A DNA stretch of 64,000 bases, from assembly GCA_018824405.1 (NCBI GenBank), contig JAHJGO010000022.1:62001-126000 (forward strand), given 5' to 3'. The notes beneath the pieces were generated by a model, which worked only from the letters and a program-made list of their open reading frames with translations, was not told the origin of the DNA and made no database searches. Of the stretch, positions 44,324 to 52,701 are shown in pieces (position 1 is the first letter of the stretch; the number at the start of each line of letters is the position of its first letter). The DNA is from Gammaproteobacteria bacterium. Its GTDB lineage: Bacteria > Pseudomonadota > Gammaproteobacteria > Burkholderiales > Sulfuricellaceae. The position numbers were made by a program, and so were the translations under genes.

Positions 44324-45931
44324 TTGATTTCCACCGCCAACATCACCATGCAGTTCGGGGCCAAGCCCCTGTTCGAGAATGTTTCCGTCAAGTTCGGCGA
44401 GGGTAACCGCTATGGCCTGATCGGCGCCAACGGCTGCGGCAAATCCACTTTCATGAAAATCCTCGGCGGCGACCTGGAGCCTTCCGGGGGCAATGTTTCC
44501 ATCGACCAGGGCGAGCGCCTGGGCAAGTTGCGCCAGGATCAGTTCGCCTATGAGGACAGGGTGGTGCTGGATGTGGTGATGATGGGCAATGCCGAGCTGT
44601 GGGCCGTGAAAGAGGAAAAGGACGCCATCTACGCCAATCTGGACGCTACCGAAGACGACTATATGCGCGCGGCCGAGCTGGAAGTCCTTTTCGGCGAACT
44701 GGATGGCTACACCGCCGAATCCCGTGCCGGTGAGCTGTTGCTCGGCGTGGGTATTTCGGTGGAACAGCACAGCGGGCTGATGAAGGAAGTGGCGCCCGGC
44801 TTCAAGCTGCGCGTGCTGCTGGCGCAGGCGCTGTTCTCCGATCCGGACATCCTGCTGCTGGACGAACCGACCAACAACCTGGATATCAACACCATCCGCT
44901 GGCTGGAAGACGTGATCAATGCCCGTTCCAGCACCATGATCATCATTTCCCACGATCGCCACTTCCTCAACAGCGTGTGCACCCACATGGCCGATCTGGA
45001 TTACAGCACCATCCGCATCTACCCCGGCAATTACGACGAATACATGATTGCCGCGACCCAGGCGCGCCAGCGGATGCTGACGGACAACGCCAAGAAGAAA
45101 GAGCAGATCGCCGAGCTGAATGCTTTCGTCGCACGCTTCTCCGCAAACGCTTCCAAGGCGCGCCAGGCCACCAGCCGCGCCCGGCAGGCGGACAAGATCA
45201 AGGACAGCGTGGTCGACGTCAAACCCTCCAGCCGCCAGAGTCCATACATCCGTTTTGAAACCGACGACCGGGAAAAACTGCATCGCAAGGCGGTGGAGTT
45301 GCTGGAAGTCGCCAAAGGCTACGACAAGGTGCTGTTCCACAGTTTCAGCCTGTTGCTCGATGCCGGCCAGCGCCTCGCCATCATCGGCCCCAACGGCGCC
45401 GGCAAAACCACCCTGCTAAAAACCCTGGTAGGCGAGATCGAGCCGGACCAGGGCGAGGTGAAATGGGCGGACAAGGCCAAGATCGGCTACTTTGCCCAGG
45501 ATCACCATGCCGAATTCGAGCATGACATGACCCTGTTCGAATGGATGGAGCGGCACGGACGCAAGAGCGACGACGACCAGATTATCCGCGCCACGCTGGG
45601 CCGCCTGCTGTTTACCGGCGACGATTCGAAAAAATCGGTGCGCGTGCTCTCCGGTGGCGAGAAGGGACGGATGCTGTACGGCAAACTGCTGCTCGAACGC
45701 CCCAACGTGCTGGTGATGGACGAGCCCACCAACCACATGGATATGGAGTCGATCGAGGCGCTCAACATGGCGCTGGAACAGTACAAGGGCACGCTGATTT
45801 TCGTCAGCCACGACCGCCAGTTCGTCTCTTCCCTCGCCACGCAGATCATCGAGCTGGATGGCAATGGCGGCTTCCGTCACCACATCGGCAATTACGAGGA
45901 TTACCTCATGAGCCAGGGCATCGCATCCTGA
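44324..45931 (+). CDS. ybiT: ABC-F ATPase of the YbiT group
   Basis: A 535-residue ABC-F protein with two ATPase domains and no membrane part; such proteins act on the ribosome. Domain 1 has [13 protein letters not shown], and its signature loop is the YbiT-specific [16 protein letters not shown] instead of LSGG, then [13 protein letters not shown] and HDRHFL. The inter-domain linker ([30 protein letters not shown]) matches YbiT closely. Domain 2 has [41 protein letters not shown] and [10 protein letters not shown]. The start is TTG at 44324, because homology begins at [11 protein letters not shown]. It ends one base into the next start (TGATG). Confidence 0.93.
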   Translation: MISTANITMQFGAKPLFENVSVKFGEGNRYGLIGANGCGKSTFMKILGGDLEPSGGNVSIDQGERLGKLRQDQFAYEDRVVLDVVMMGNAELWAVKEEKDAIYANLDATEDDYMRAAELEVLFGELDGYTAESRAGELLLGVGISVEQHSGLMKEVAPGFKLRVLLAQALFSDPDILLLDEPTNNLDINTIRWLEDVINARSSTMIIISHDRHFLNSVCTHMADLDYSTIRIYPGNYDEYMIAATQARQRMLTDNAKKKEQIAELNAFVARFSANASKARQATSRARQADKIKDSVVDVKPSSRQSPYIRFETDDREKLHRKAVELLEVAKGYDKVLFHSFSLLLDAGQRLAIIGPNGAGKTTLLKTLVGEIEPDQGEVKWADKAKIGYFAQDHHAEFEHDMTLFEWMERHGRKSDDDQIIRATLGRLLFTGDDSKKSVRVLSGGEKGRMLYGKLLLERPNVLVMDEPTNHMDMESIEALNMALEQYKGTLIFVSHDRQFVSSLATQIIELDGNGGFRHHIGNYEDYLMSQGIAS

Positions 45932-46698
45932 TGGAAAAAACCATCATCATCATTGGCCTGGGTCAGCTCGGTCGTGTCTTTGCCGGGGGGTTCCTGCGTG
46001 CCGGTTTCACGGTTGTGCCGGTGAACCGCGACGACGACATGGACATTGCCGCAGCGCGCCATCCCCAGCCAGCCCTGGTGCTGGTGGCGGTCGGCGAGGC
46101 GGATCTGCATACGGTTCTGGCTGCCCTGCCGCCAAACTGGAAAACCTGCATCGGCCTGATCCAGAACGAATTGCTGCCACGCGACTGGGCGCAGCACGGT
46201 ATCGCCAACCCTACCGTGATCCCGGTATGGTTCGAAAAGAAAAAAGGTAGCGATGCCAAGCCGCTGATTCCTTCGCCGGTATTTGGCCCGGCGACAGACG
46301 TTGTGCTGGCCGCCTTGAAGGCCATCGATATCCCCTGCCGTGAAATTCCGTCCGCGCAGGATCTGGCTTACGAGCTGGTGCGCAAGAATGTGTATATTCT
46401 CACCACCAATATCGCCGGCCTCCGAACCGGTGGCAACGTGGGCGACTTATGGCAGCAGCGGCGTGATTTTGCGCGCAGCGTGGTGCAGGAAGTGATCCAG
46501 ATTCAGGACTGGCTGACGCGGCAGAAGAATGATCCGGTGCGCCTGATCGAGGGCATGGCAGAGGCTATCGAAGCCGATCCGGCGCATATGTGCACCGGCC
46601 GCAGCGCGCCCGCCCGCCTGGCTCGGGCTTTGCAGCATGCGGACGAGGCGAAGCTGGCTGTGCCCATCCTGCGCGAAATCCAGCAAATTAAAGCCTAG
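45931..46698 (+). CDS. Rossmann-fold NAD(P)-binding protein, function unknown
   Basis: A 255-residue protein starting [26 protein letters not shown], a clear dinucleotide-binding GxGxxG loop. The N-terminal half (about 1-130) looks like the nucleotide-binding part of ketopantoate reductase or 6-phosphogluconate dehydrogenase relatives. The C-terminal half is helical (NVGDLWQQRRDFARSVVQEVIQIQDWL; AEAIEADPAHMCTGRSAPARLARAL), as in the dimerisation part of those enzymes. I cannot name a substrate. The start overlaps the ybiT stop by one base, so it is translationally coupled to it, although no functional link with an ABC-F ATPase is known to me. Confidence 0.8.
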   Translation: MEKTIIIIGLGQLGRVFAGGFLRAGFTVVPVNRDDDMDIAAARHPQPALVLVAVGEADLHTVLAALPPNWKTCIGLIQNELLPRDWAQHGIANPTVIPVWFEKKKGSDAKPLIPSPVFGPATDVVLAALKAIDIPCREIPSAQDLAYELVRKNVYILTTNIAGLRTGGNVGDLWQQRRDFARSVVQEVIQIQDWLTRQKNDPVRLIEGMAEAIEADPAHMCTGRSAPARLARALQHADEAKLAVPILREIQQIKA

Positions 46699-46734
46699 AA
46701 GCCCGACAAGCTTTAAATTCGCAGCGCCAGGACT

Positions 46735-46930
46735 AAACACAAGGTTCCGCAAGCGGGCGAAGTCGCGTGTTGCAATACGTTGCAACAGTTCCTTGCGCTT
46801 GCTGTCCAGAGTGAAGGGACAGTCCCTTTTTCGGGTGGAACCGGCGTTTAACTTGCTCTGAAATACAGATGCACGCGCTCCGGCGGGCCGGAGCGGTTGC
46901 CGCCATTGTGTCGTCAATTACGAAATTGAT
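46735..46930 (-). pseudogene. Frameshifted remnant of the C-terminal part of the 49528-50199 gene
   Basis: Two minus-strand frames together resemble the end of the intact protein encoded at 49528-50199. One frame reads SEQVKRRFHPKKGLSLH against SEQIEHLLYPEKGLVLT; after a frameshift near 46810 the other reads LDSKRKELLQRIATRDFARLRN against LDEKGKEILQYVAPRHFARLRE (14 of 22 identical). Weaker similarity continues upstream to about 46930 (INFV...IDDTMAATAP against ITFI...LDEETALGRF). There is no start or intact frame. It occupies most of the 357-base gap between the Rossmann gene and the GGDEF gene, the only gap over 300 bases in the window. Nothing else is visible there except an AT-rich leader before 47056. 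Confidence 0.75.
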
Positions 46931-47055
46931 CCTCTGAGCCAATTCTGAAAACAAATTTTTTGGTCAGTTAACGGCTTTCTTCATAACTTTTCTCTTGCTG
47001 GTGCCGAGTTGGCGGGGCAGAATGCAAGCGTTTCCCCATTCACTCCGGTTAGGCG

Positions 47056-49509
47056 ATGAAAAACCTGTTGCGCCCCGCCGTGCTTCTTCTTAATCGGCTC
47101 AGTTACCCCCACAAACTGGCGTTCATCGGGTTTGTTTTCTTTCTTCCTTTTGTCGTTGCCGGATACTTGATGGTGTCCGAGACCGGTGACGGCATTGCAT
47201 TTGCCGAGCGGGAGTTGTCAGGACTCCAGTCGGTTCGTCCCTTGAAAAAATTGATGCGCATTGCCCAGGAACACCGTGGCACGGCCCAACTGGCGCTGCA
47301 TGGCGACCAGGATGCGCCGCAACGCCTCGAGCAGCTGGAACAGATGGCTGGCGAGGTGATTCAGGAACTGGATGCCTACGATGCAAAATTCGGCAAGACA
47401 ATGAAGAGTTCGGAGGAATGGAGCCAGCTCAAATCGAGATGGGATGAGCTGGCCAGGAAAGCCGTCGCGGTCAGCGCGGAAGAAAGCTTCAGTCTGCACA
47501 ACGCGTTTGTCGAATGTCTGCAGAATTTGATGTCGCATATTTCCGATGCTTCCGGGTTGTCGCTGGATCCTGCGCTTGACACGCATTACCTTGTTTTTGC
47601 CGTGACCTATCCGCTCAATCAGTGGACGGAAATCCTCGGACAGGCACGCGCACTATCCTCCATCGTGGCCCAGAAGCAAGTCCTGACCCTGGGCGAGCGC
47701 CATCAGTTGTCCAAGCTGGTGGGGGAAAGCCAGAGAGTTGCCGCCAAGGTAAATGCCGATCTGGAGACTGCGCTTACCCTGACGCCGGAACTCAGGAAAC
47801 GCATGGACGGCCCCCTGAAAAAAACCAAGTCGGTCGTGGATGTTTTTCTCGCCAGCGCGGAAGAACTTCTGTTGCATCCGAATGGCATCAAGCAAAATGG
47901 CCAGTCGATGTTCCGCCAGGGCACGCTGGCTGTCGATGCCGTCTACAACCTGTGCGAGGCCACCCTGCCTGCGCTTCAGGGCGCAATAAAGGCGCGTTCC
48001 GACCGGCTGGTGGCGAAAAGATACTGGCTTCTGGCCGTTGGCGCCGTGGCGGTGCTGCTGGCGGCTTACTTGTTCCTTGCCTTCACCAGTGCGCTGATCC
48101 AGCAGCTGGATGCGCTGCGGCGCGGCGCACGGGCAGTGGTTGAAGGAGATCTGCGCACTCAGGTGATACAGGACAGCCATGACGAAATGGCAACCATTGC
48201 CTACTTCTTCAACTGCATGGTGGACTCCCTGCGCTACCAGATGGCCAAAGTGACGCAGGGAGAAGCTGCACTGCGCAAGTCGGAAGAAAAATACCGTGCG
48301 CTGATGGGCCAGGCGAACGATGCCTTGCTGGTGGCCGGTCTGGAAGGCAGGTTGCTGGACGCCAACCGGTCGGCGGAGAAGATGTTGGGATACAGCAAGG
48401 ATGAATTGTTGCAATTAAATGCTCTGGATTTGCACCCGGAGGATGAGTGGGACCGGGTCAAGGAAAGCTTCCAGCTTTTGCGGGGCGGCGGCTTCGTCAA
48501 TTCGGAATTCCAGATGCGACGCAAGGATGGAACGGTGATCTCGGTCGACGCCACCGGCGCTCGGGTGGAATATGAAGACGGGATGCTGGTCGTCGCCATT
48601 TTCCGCGATATCAGCGAGCGCAAGCGTGCCGAGGAACAATTGCGCCTTGCCGCCACGGTTTTTGAAGGGACAGCCGAGGGCATCATGATTACCGATGCTG
48701 CCGGGGTCATCGTTTCGGTGAACCGGGCTTTCAGCGAACTGACTGGCTATGACTCGATAGAAGCGATAGGGAAAACGCCCGCGCTACTTAAATCCGGGCG
48801 CCATCTTGCCAGTTTCTACCGGGAAATGTGGCAAGAATCTCTTGCCACCGGATCATGGCAGGGGGAGATGTGGGACCGGCGCAAGGATGGTGCGCTGTTT
48901 CCCGCTTGGCTGACTATCAGCGTGGTACGAAATGGGGATGGCACACCCAGGTATTTCGTCGGTATCTTCAGCGATATTTCTCTGATCAAGGAGTCGCAGC
49001 GGCGCATCGAATACCTGGCCAACTTCGATGCCCTGACCGGCTTGCCCAACCGCAATCTGTTCCATGACCGGCTGAAGCATGCCATTGCCCGCGTGGCCAG
49101 GCAGGGGGATGGGTTCGCGCTGATGTTCATCGATCTGGACAATTTCAAGGCTGTCAACGATTCCCTTGGCCACGACGCAGGAGATCTGCTGTTGCAGGAG
49201 GCTGCCCGACGGCTGGAAAAATGCATTCGTGATGGCGACACGGTAGCCCGACTTGGCGGCGACGAGTTCACGGTATTGCTGGAAACCAGCGATGGGGCCG
49301 CTGTGGCGAGAACTGCGCAACGCATCGTGGAGGTGCTGGCCGAGACTTTCATCCTGCAGGGAAGCGAAATTCATGTTACCTGCAGCATCGGCATCAGCAT
49401 GCACCCGGAGGACGGTGAGGATGACCAAACCCTGATGAAAAATGCCGACATAGCCATGTATCGCGCGAAGCAGCGGGGGAAAAACAGTTTCCAGTTTTTT
49501 GGAGATTAA
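47056..49509 (+). CDS. Membrane PAS-PAS-GGDEF diguanylate cyclase
   Basis: An 817-residue signalling protein. Two membrane helices (about 22-38 and 322-345) bracket a helical periplasmic sensor (about 45-315), followed by HAMP (about 345-400), two PAS domains (about 415-535 and 540-660) and a GGDEF domain to the end. The active-site motif RLGGDEF is at 734-738, and the inhibitory RxxD site (RDGD) lies five residues upstream, so a product-inhibited diguanylate cyclase is expected. DALTGLPNRNLF and DIAMYRAKQRGKNSFQFF are the usual borders. No EAL domain follows. The gene lies on the plus strand between a minus-strand gene and a decayed copy of that gene's end. Confidence 0.93.
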   Translation: MKNLLRPAVLLLNRLSYPHKLAFIGFVFFLPFVVAGYLMVSETGDGIAFAERELSGLQSVRPLKKLMRIAQEHRGTAQLALHGDQDAPQRLEQLEQMAGEVIQELDAYDAKFGKTMKSSEEWSQLKSRWDELARKAVAVSAEESFSLHNAFVECLQNLMSHISDASGLSLDPALDTHYLVFAVTYPLNQWTEILGQARALSSIVAQKQVLTLGERHQLSKLVGESQRVAAKVNADLETALTLTPELRKRMDGPLKKTKSVVDVFLASAEELLLHPNGIKQNGQSMFRQGTLAVDAVYNLCEATLPALQGAIKARSDRLVAKRYWLLAVGAVAVLLAAYLFLAFTSALIQQLDALRRGARAVVEGDLRTQVIQDSHDEMATIAYFFNCMVDSLRYQMAKVTQGEAALRKSEEKYRALMGQANDALLVAGLEGRLLDANRSAEKMLGYSKDELLQLNALDLHPEDEWDRVKESFQLLRGGGFVNSEFQMRRKDGTVISVDATGARVEYEDGMLVVAIFRDISERKRAEEQLRLAATVFEGTAEGIMITDAAGVIVSVNRAFSELTGYDSIEAIGKTPALLKSGRHLASFYREMWQESLATGSWQGEMWDRRKDGALFPAWLTISVVRNGDGTPRYFVGIFSDISLIKESQRRIEYLANFDALTGLPNRNLFHDRLKHAIARVARQGDGFALMFIDLDNFKAVNDSLGHDAGDLLLQEAARRLEKCIRDGDTVARLGGDEFTVLLETSDGAAVARTAQRIVEVLAETFILQGSEIHVTCSIGISMHPEDGEDDQTLMKNADIAMYRAKQRGKNSFQFFGD

Positions 49510-49527
49510 TATTGAACGGATGCCTGC

Positions 49528-50199
49528 CTATTCTGGCATTTTGTTAAGCAGGGGTTCCCGTAGCCGTGCGAAGTGACGCGGTGCGACATATTGCAGGATT
49601 TCCTTGCCTTTCTCATCCAGTGTGAGAACCAGGCCCTTTTCCGGGTAAAGCAGGTGTTCAATTTGCTCTGATGCGCGGATGCGTTCACCCGGCTGGCCGA
49701 AGCGTCCAAGAGCTGTTTCTTCATCCAGATTGGCAGAGGGGATGAAGGTGATGCTTGCGACAGGGGTGTTGAATGCAAGGGTCAGATCCTCCGGGCCGAG
49801 GGTAAATTTCCGCGCACTGCTTTCAGTTATTCTGCTTTTTCCAGCATGTTCACGCATGCGCTCCACCGTTTCCTTGCCCAGTTCTGCGACCAGAACCATT
49901 TTGCCGGTGAGTACACCCGCGGTGGCGCTGCTGTAGTACGCTTCCAGCGCGCCTGCTTCTCCCCGCTGGGCGATCACCGCAACTTCCATGTCGGGACCGA
50001 AATGTTCGCGCGCTTCGCCAAGCGTGCTGCGTGATAGCGTCAGGCCGAAGACCTTCGAATTGCCATCCGGCAGTATCTCGATTTGCCACGGCAGCCCGGA
50101 AACCTGCTGTGCTTCGTGAGACTGGTTCCCGGGGCGCAGCAGCATGGCTGCGATGACAACTGCGGCAAGCAGTAGTGGAATCAGGATGGTCTTTTTCAA
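49528..50199 (-). CDS. Unknown membrane-anchored protein
   Basis: A 223-residue protein with an N-terminal hydrophobic segment (KKTILIPLLLAAVVIAAMLL), probably a signal anchor leaving the rest in the periplasm. The body reads LPWQIEILPDGNSKVFGLTLSRSTLGEAREHFGPDMEVAVIAQRG, then LAFNTPVASITFIPSANLDEETALGRFGQPGERIRASEQ, a mixed alpha/beta protein. I do not recognise the family. It is last in a minus-strand series glcF-coq7-DUF2322-this gene, 21 bases after the DUF2322 gene. A degraded copy of its last 60 or so residues lies at 46735-46930, beyond the GGDEF gene. Confidence 0.8.
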   Translation of the reverse strand: MKKTILIPLLLAAVVIAAMLLRPGNQSHEAQQVSGLPWQIEILPDGNSKVFGLTLSRSTLGEAREHFGPDMEVAVIAQRGEAGALEAYYSSATAGVLTGKMVLVAELGKETVERMREHAGKSRITESSARKFTLGPEDLTLAFNTPVASITFIPSANLDEETALGRFGQPGERIRASEQIEHLLYPEKGLVLTLDEKGKEILQYVAPRHFARLREPLLNKMPE

Positions 50200-50220
50200 A
50201 GCTGCAAAACCCTGGAACGG

Positions 50221-50538
50221 CTATACGCGGGTGAGATGGGCTGAGTAGGCGGTTCCGCTGCCGATGATTTCGAACAGGCGGTCAATGTTGGGATGCTTGC
50301 CGGGATTCTGGCGCGCGTCGCCGGTATGCTCTGCGTAAAGTGCCAGGCCTTCATGCGCCGCTTCTGCATTGATGCTGCCCCATTTTTCAGCAAGGTGGCG
50401 ATACACTCGAAGGGAACCCTGGCTGCCGGGTTTGTTTTCAATCACGGCGGCGGAATTGCCTGCGGCATCGAATAGCTCAAGTTTGGAAAACTCGGCCACG
50501 TCGGCCAGTTGCGCCAGATTTTCCGCGAAATTTCCCAA
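50221..50538 (-). CDS. DUF2322 family protein
   Basis: A small soluble protein of 105 residues (MGNFAENLAQLADVAEFSKLELFD...NKPGSQGSLRVYRHLAEKWGSINAEAAHEGLALYAEHTGDARQNPGKHPNIDRLFEI). The pattern matches the DUF2322 family as I recall it, known mainly in beta- and gammaproteobacteria and without an assigned role. It has no signal peptide or metal motif. It lies between coq7 and an unknown membrane-anchored protein on the same strand, with a long palindrome separating it from coq7. Confidence 0.72.
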   Translation of the reverse strand: MGNFAENLAQLADVAEFSKLELFDAAGNSAAVIENKPGSQGSLRVYRHLAEKWGSINAEAAHEGLALYAEHTGDARQNPGKHPNIDRLFEIIGSGTAYSAHLTRV

Positions 50539-50560
50539 GATTTATATCTCCAGAAGTGGC

Positions 50561-50635
50561 GTCATTGCGAGCGCAGCGAAGCAATCTCACTGTCATGCAT
50601 GAAAAACAGGATTGCTTCGCTGCGCTCGCAATGAC
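50561..50635. repeat. Perfect 26-base inverted repeat (GTCATTGCGAGCG family)
   Basis: GTCATTGCGAGCGCAGCGAAGCAATC at 50561-50586 is repeated as an exact reverse complement at 50610-50635, around a 23-base loop. The arms could form a very stable hairpin in the coq7-DUF2322 mRNA or a cruciform in DNA. The word GCGAGCGCAGCGAAGCAATC is one I recall as a dispersed repeat in several proteobacterial groups. No transposase lies near, so it resembles a REP or miniature element. Confidence 0.8.
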
Positions 50636-50641
50636 CGGTGT

Positions 50642-51274
50642 TCAAACCCAGTAAGTCGCTTTAGTCATGATTTTGGAAGACAGTCTCATTGCTGTTTTTA
50701 CCGGCAGCGGCAATTCCGCCCCGCCGTGTTCCAGCGCGGTGGTGGCATGCTGGATTTCATCGCTTTTCATCTGCTCCAGAATGGCGCGGCTTTTTTCATC
50801 CTGCTGCGGCAGGCGGCCAAGATGGCTGTCCAGGTGCTGTTCCACCTGGCGCTCGGTTTCTGCCAGAAAGCCCAGGTTCCACTTGTCTCCCAGTGAGCCG
50901 GCCAGTGCACCAAGGGCGAGCGAACCGGTGTACCACAGCGGGTTGAGCAGGCTGGTGCGCCCGCCCAGTTCGGTGATGCGCGTTTCGGTCCAGTTGAGGT
51001 GCTCGGTTTCTTCCCACGCGGCTTGTTCCAGCGCGGCTTTCACCTCCTGGTTGCGGGCGGTCAGCGCCTGTCCCTGATACAGGGCCTGGGCGCAGATTTC
51101 GCCGCTGTGGTTGACGCGCATGAGCGATGCGGCATGACGTTTTTCTTCCGAACTCAGTTCCGCATCCGGAATGTCCTTGCCAGGCAGCGGACGCAGGGTA
51201 GGCGCATGGGCGAACAGGGTGCGCAGTCCCTTGTCGAATTCGGTAATGACTTTGTCCAGATCAAGCATTTTCAT
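50642..51274 (-). CDS. coq7: Demethoxyubiquinone hydroxylase Coq7
   Basis: Coq7 is the diiron monooxygenase that adds the last ring hydroxyl in ubiquinone synthesis. The 210-residue protein has both ligand-bearing helices: [18 protein letters not shown] with EETEHLNW, and [11 protein letters not shown] with [13 protein letters not shown], giving the expected Glu and ExxH iron ligands. The start overlaps the glcF end by 14 bases; ATG at 51268 is a possible alternative start. The ferredoxin-like proteins nearby are not known partners of Coq7. Confidence 0.95.
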   Translation of the reverse strand: MKMLDLDKVITEFDKGLRTLFAHAPTLRPLPGKDIPDAELSSEEKRHAASLMRVNHSGEICAQALYQGQALTARNQEVKAALEQAAWEETEHLNWTETRITELGGRTSLLNPLWYTGSLALGALAGSLGDKWNLGFLAETERQVEQHLDSHLGRLPQQDEKSRAILEQMKSDEIQHATTALEHGGAELPLPVKTAMRLSSKIMTKATYWV

Positions 51275-52532
51275 ATCCCATTTGACGTGCTATCAGACTT
51301 GCCGGATGCAGCACTTCGATTGCCATACCTTCGGCACGGAGCCCGGCCACCAGGTGCATGGCGCAGCCGGGGTTGGATGTGGCAATGATGCGGGCGCCGC
51401 TGGCCTTGATGGCCTCGATTTTATCACGCAACAGCAAGTCTGCCATTTCCGGCTGGGCCAGCGCATAGCTGCCGGCCGCGCCGCAGCACTGGTCGTTTCC
51501 GGCCAGCGGCAGGATGCGGGCGCCGGGAATGTGCTGCAGCAACTGATAAGCGGCGCTACGGTCGTGCAGGACGTTGCGGCTGGAGCACGGTTCATGTACC
51601 GCAATGGCATGTTCCAATGGAGCAAGTTTAACCTGCTCCCAGCCCTGAGCCTGATTGAGAAAAGTGCTGATGTCCAGCAGCGGCGCCGGCAGGGGTGGGG
51701 CCTGCTCGGCCAGGGTGGCGGCGCAGCCGGACGCTGCGTGCAGAATGGCCTGTATGCCAGGTATGCTGAAAGCGCGCTGATTTTCATTTGCCAGCGCCAG
51801 CGCGATATCGAGGGCGCCATTGTGCTGGTGCAGGGCGCCGCAGCAGGTTTGGGCGTGTGGCACATCGACGCTATAGCCCAGCCGGTTAAGGATGAAAATG
51901 GCTGCACTCAGAGTGGGTGCGTCGGTCAGTTGGGCGACACAGCCGAGAAACAGCGCCACGGTCCCGCGCGGTACGCCGCTTGCAGCATGTATGCCATGCA
52001 GGTCGCGGGTTTTTTGCAGAGTGGGAAGCAGAGCCTCGGGCTGTTTCAGGCCGATTGCTGCAAGCAGGCCAGATTTCCGTACCAGTTGCTGCAAGCCGGA
52101 TTTCTGGTAGGCCCACAGCAGCCAGCCAGCACCTTTTAACCGCTGTGGATGACGCAGTGTTTCAAACGCTACGCGCCGCAGCCGTTGTTGGCTGGATGGC
52201 CGTTGCCGCTGCGGCTCGAGCCATGTTCGCATCCCGTCCACCAGCCAGCCGTAGCGTACTTTTGAAGGGCAGGCATTTTCACAGGCACGGCAAGTCAGGC
52301 ACAGGTCGAGGTGCTGCAATACTTCGGGTGACAGCGGCAGGCGCTGTTCCAGCAAGGCGGCCATCATGAAAATCCGGCCGCGCGGCGAGTCTGCCTCGTT
52401 GAGCGTTTTGCGATACGTCGGGCAATGCGGAACGCACAGTCCGCAGGCGACGCAGCGACCTGCTTCCTCGATTAATCTGGCAGCCTGCAGGGGATTGCCG
52501 GATAAAGACGGCCGGCCGGAGTTTTGAATCAT
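51261..52532 (-). CDS. glcF: GlcF-like Fe-S oxidoreductase
   Basis: A 423-residue protein with two 4Fe-4S motifs near the N-terminus ([14 protein letters not shown] and [13 protein letters not shown]) and two CCG modules (FLGCVAQ...CCGAL and HEPCS...CCGAAG). This is the layout of the iron-sulfur subunit of glycolate oxidase, GlcF. GlcD and GlcE are not in this neighbourhood, though the 1270-residue protein at 10874-14686 has a GlcD-like part of its own. The partner and substrate are therefore uncertain, and other LutA/GlpC-type roles are possible. It overlaps coq7. Confidence 0.82.
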   Translation of the reverse strand: MIQNSGRPSLSGNPLQAARLIEEAGRCVACGLCVPHCPTYRKTLNEADSPRGRIFMMAALLEQRLPLSPEVLQHLDLCLTCRACENACPSKVRYGWLVDGMRTWLEPQRQRPSSQQRLRRVAFETLRHPQRLKGAGWLLWAYQKSGLQQLVRKSGLLAAIGLKQPEALLPTLQKTRDLHGIHAASGVPRGTVALFLGCVAQLTDAPTLSAAIFILNRLGYSVDVPHAQTCCGALHQHNGALDIALALANENQRAFSIPGIQAILHAASGCAATLAEQAPPLPAPLLDISTFLNQAQGWEQVKLAPLEHAIAVHEPCSSRNVLHDRSAAYQLLQHIPGARILPLAGNDQCCGAAGSYALAQPEMADLLLRDKIEAIKASGARIIATSNPGCAMHLVAGLRAEGMAIEVLHPASLIARQMGYENA

Positions 52533-52701
52533 TCGGAGTTGTCTGGGTGGGCGTGGATCAGCAGGCGAGGTTAAGTTTGGAGAAGGTAAAAGTCAATTAT
52601 CATTGCTCGAGCCCAGCCTGATTCGCGAAAGAATGTTGAGAATGCTTGGCATTTATATCAATATGCCAGGTAACGATATTCCGGTTCGAGGGAGTTTCCG
52701 T

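Noticed and set aside
44054-45340. Minus-strand frame of 428 codons opposite ybiT
   Set aside because: Antisense shadow of a well conserved ABC-F ATPase; composition rich in Gln/His/Val and no motifs.
46447-46917. Minus-strand frame of 156 codons as an intact gene
   Set aside because: Half of it is antisense to the Rossmann protein gene; only the part beyond 46735 shows similarity, and only with a frameshift, so it is treated as a pseudogene fragment.
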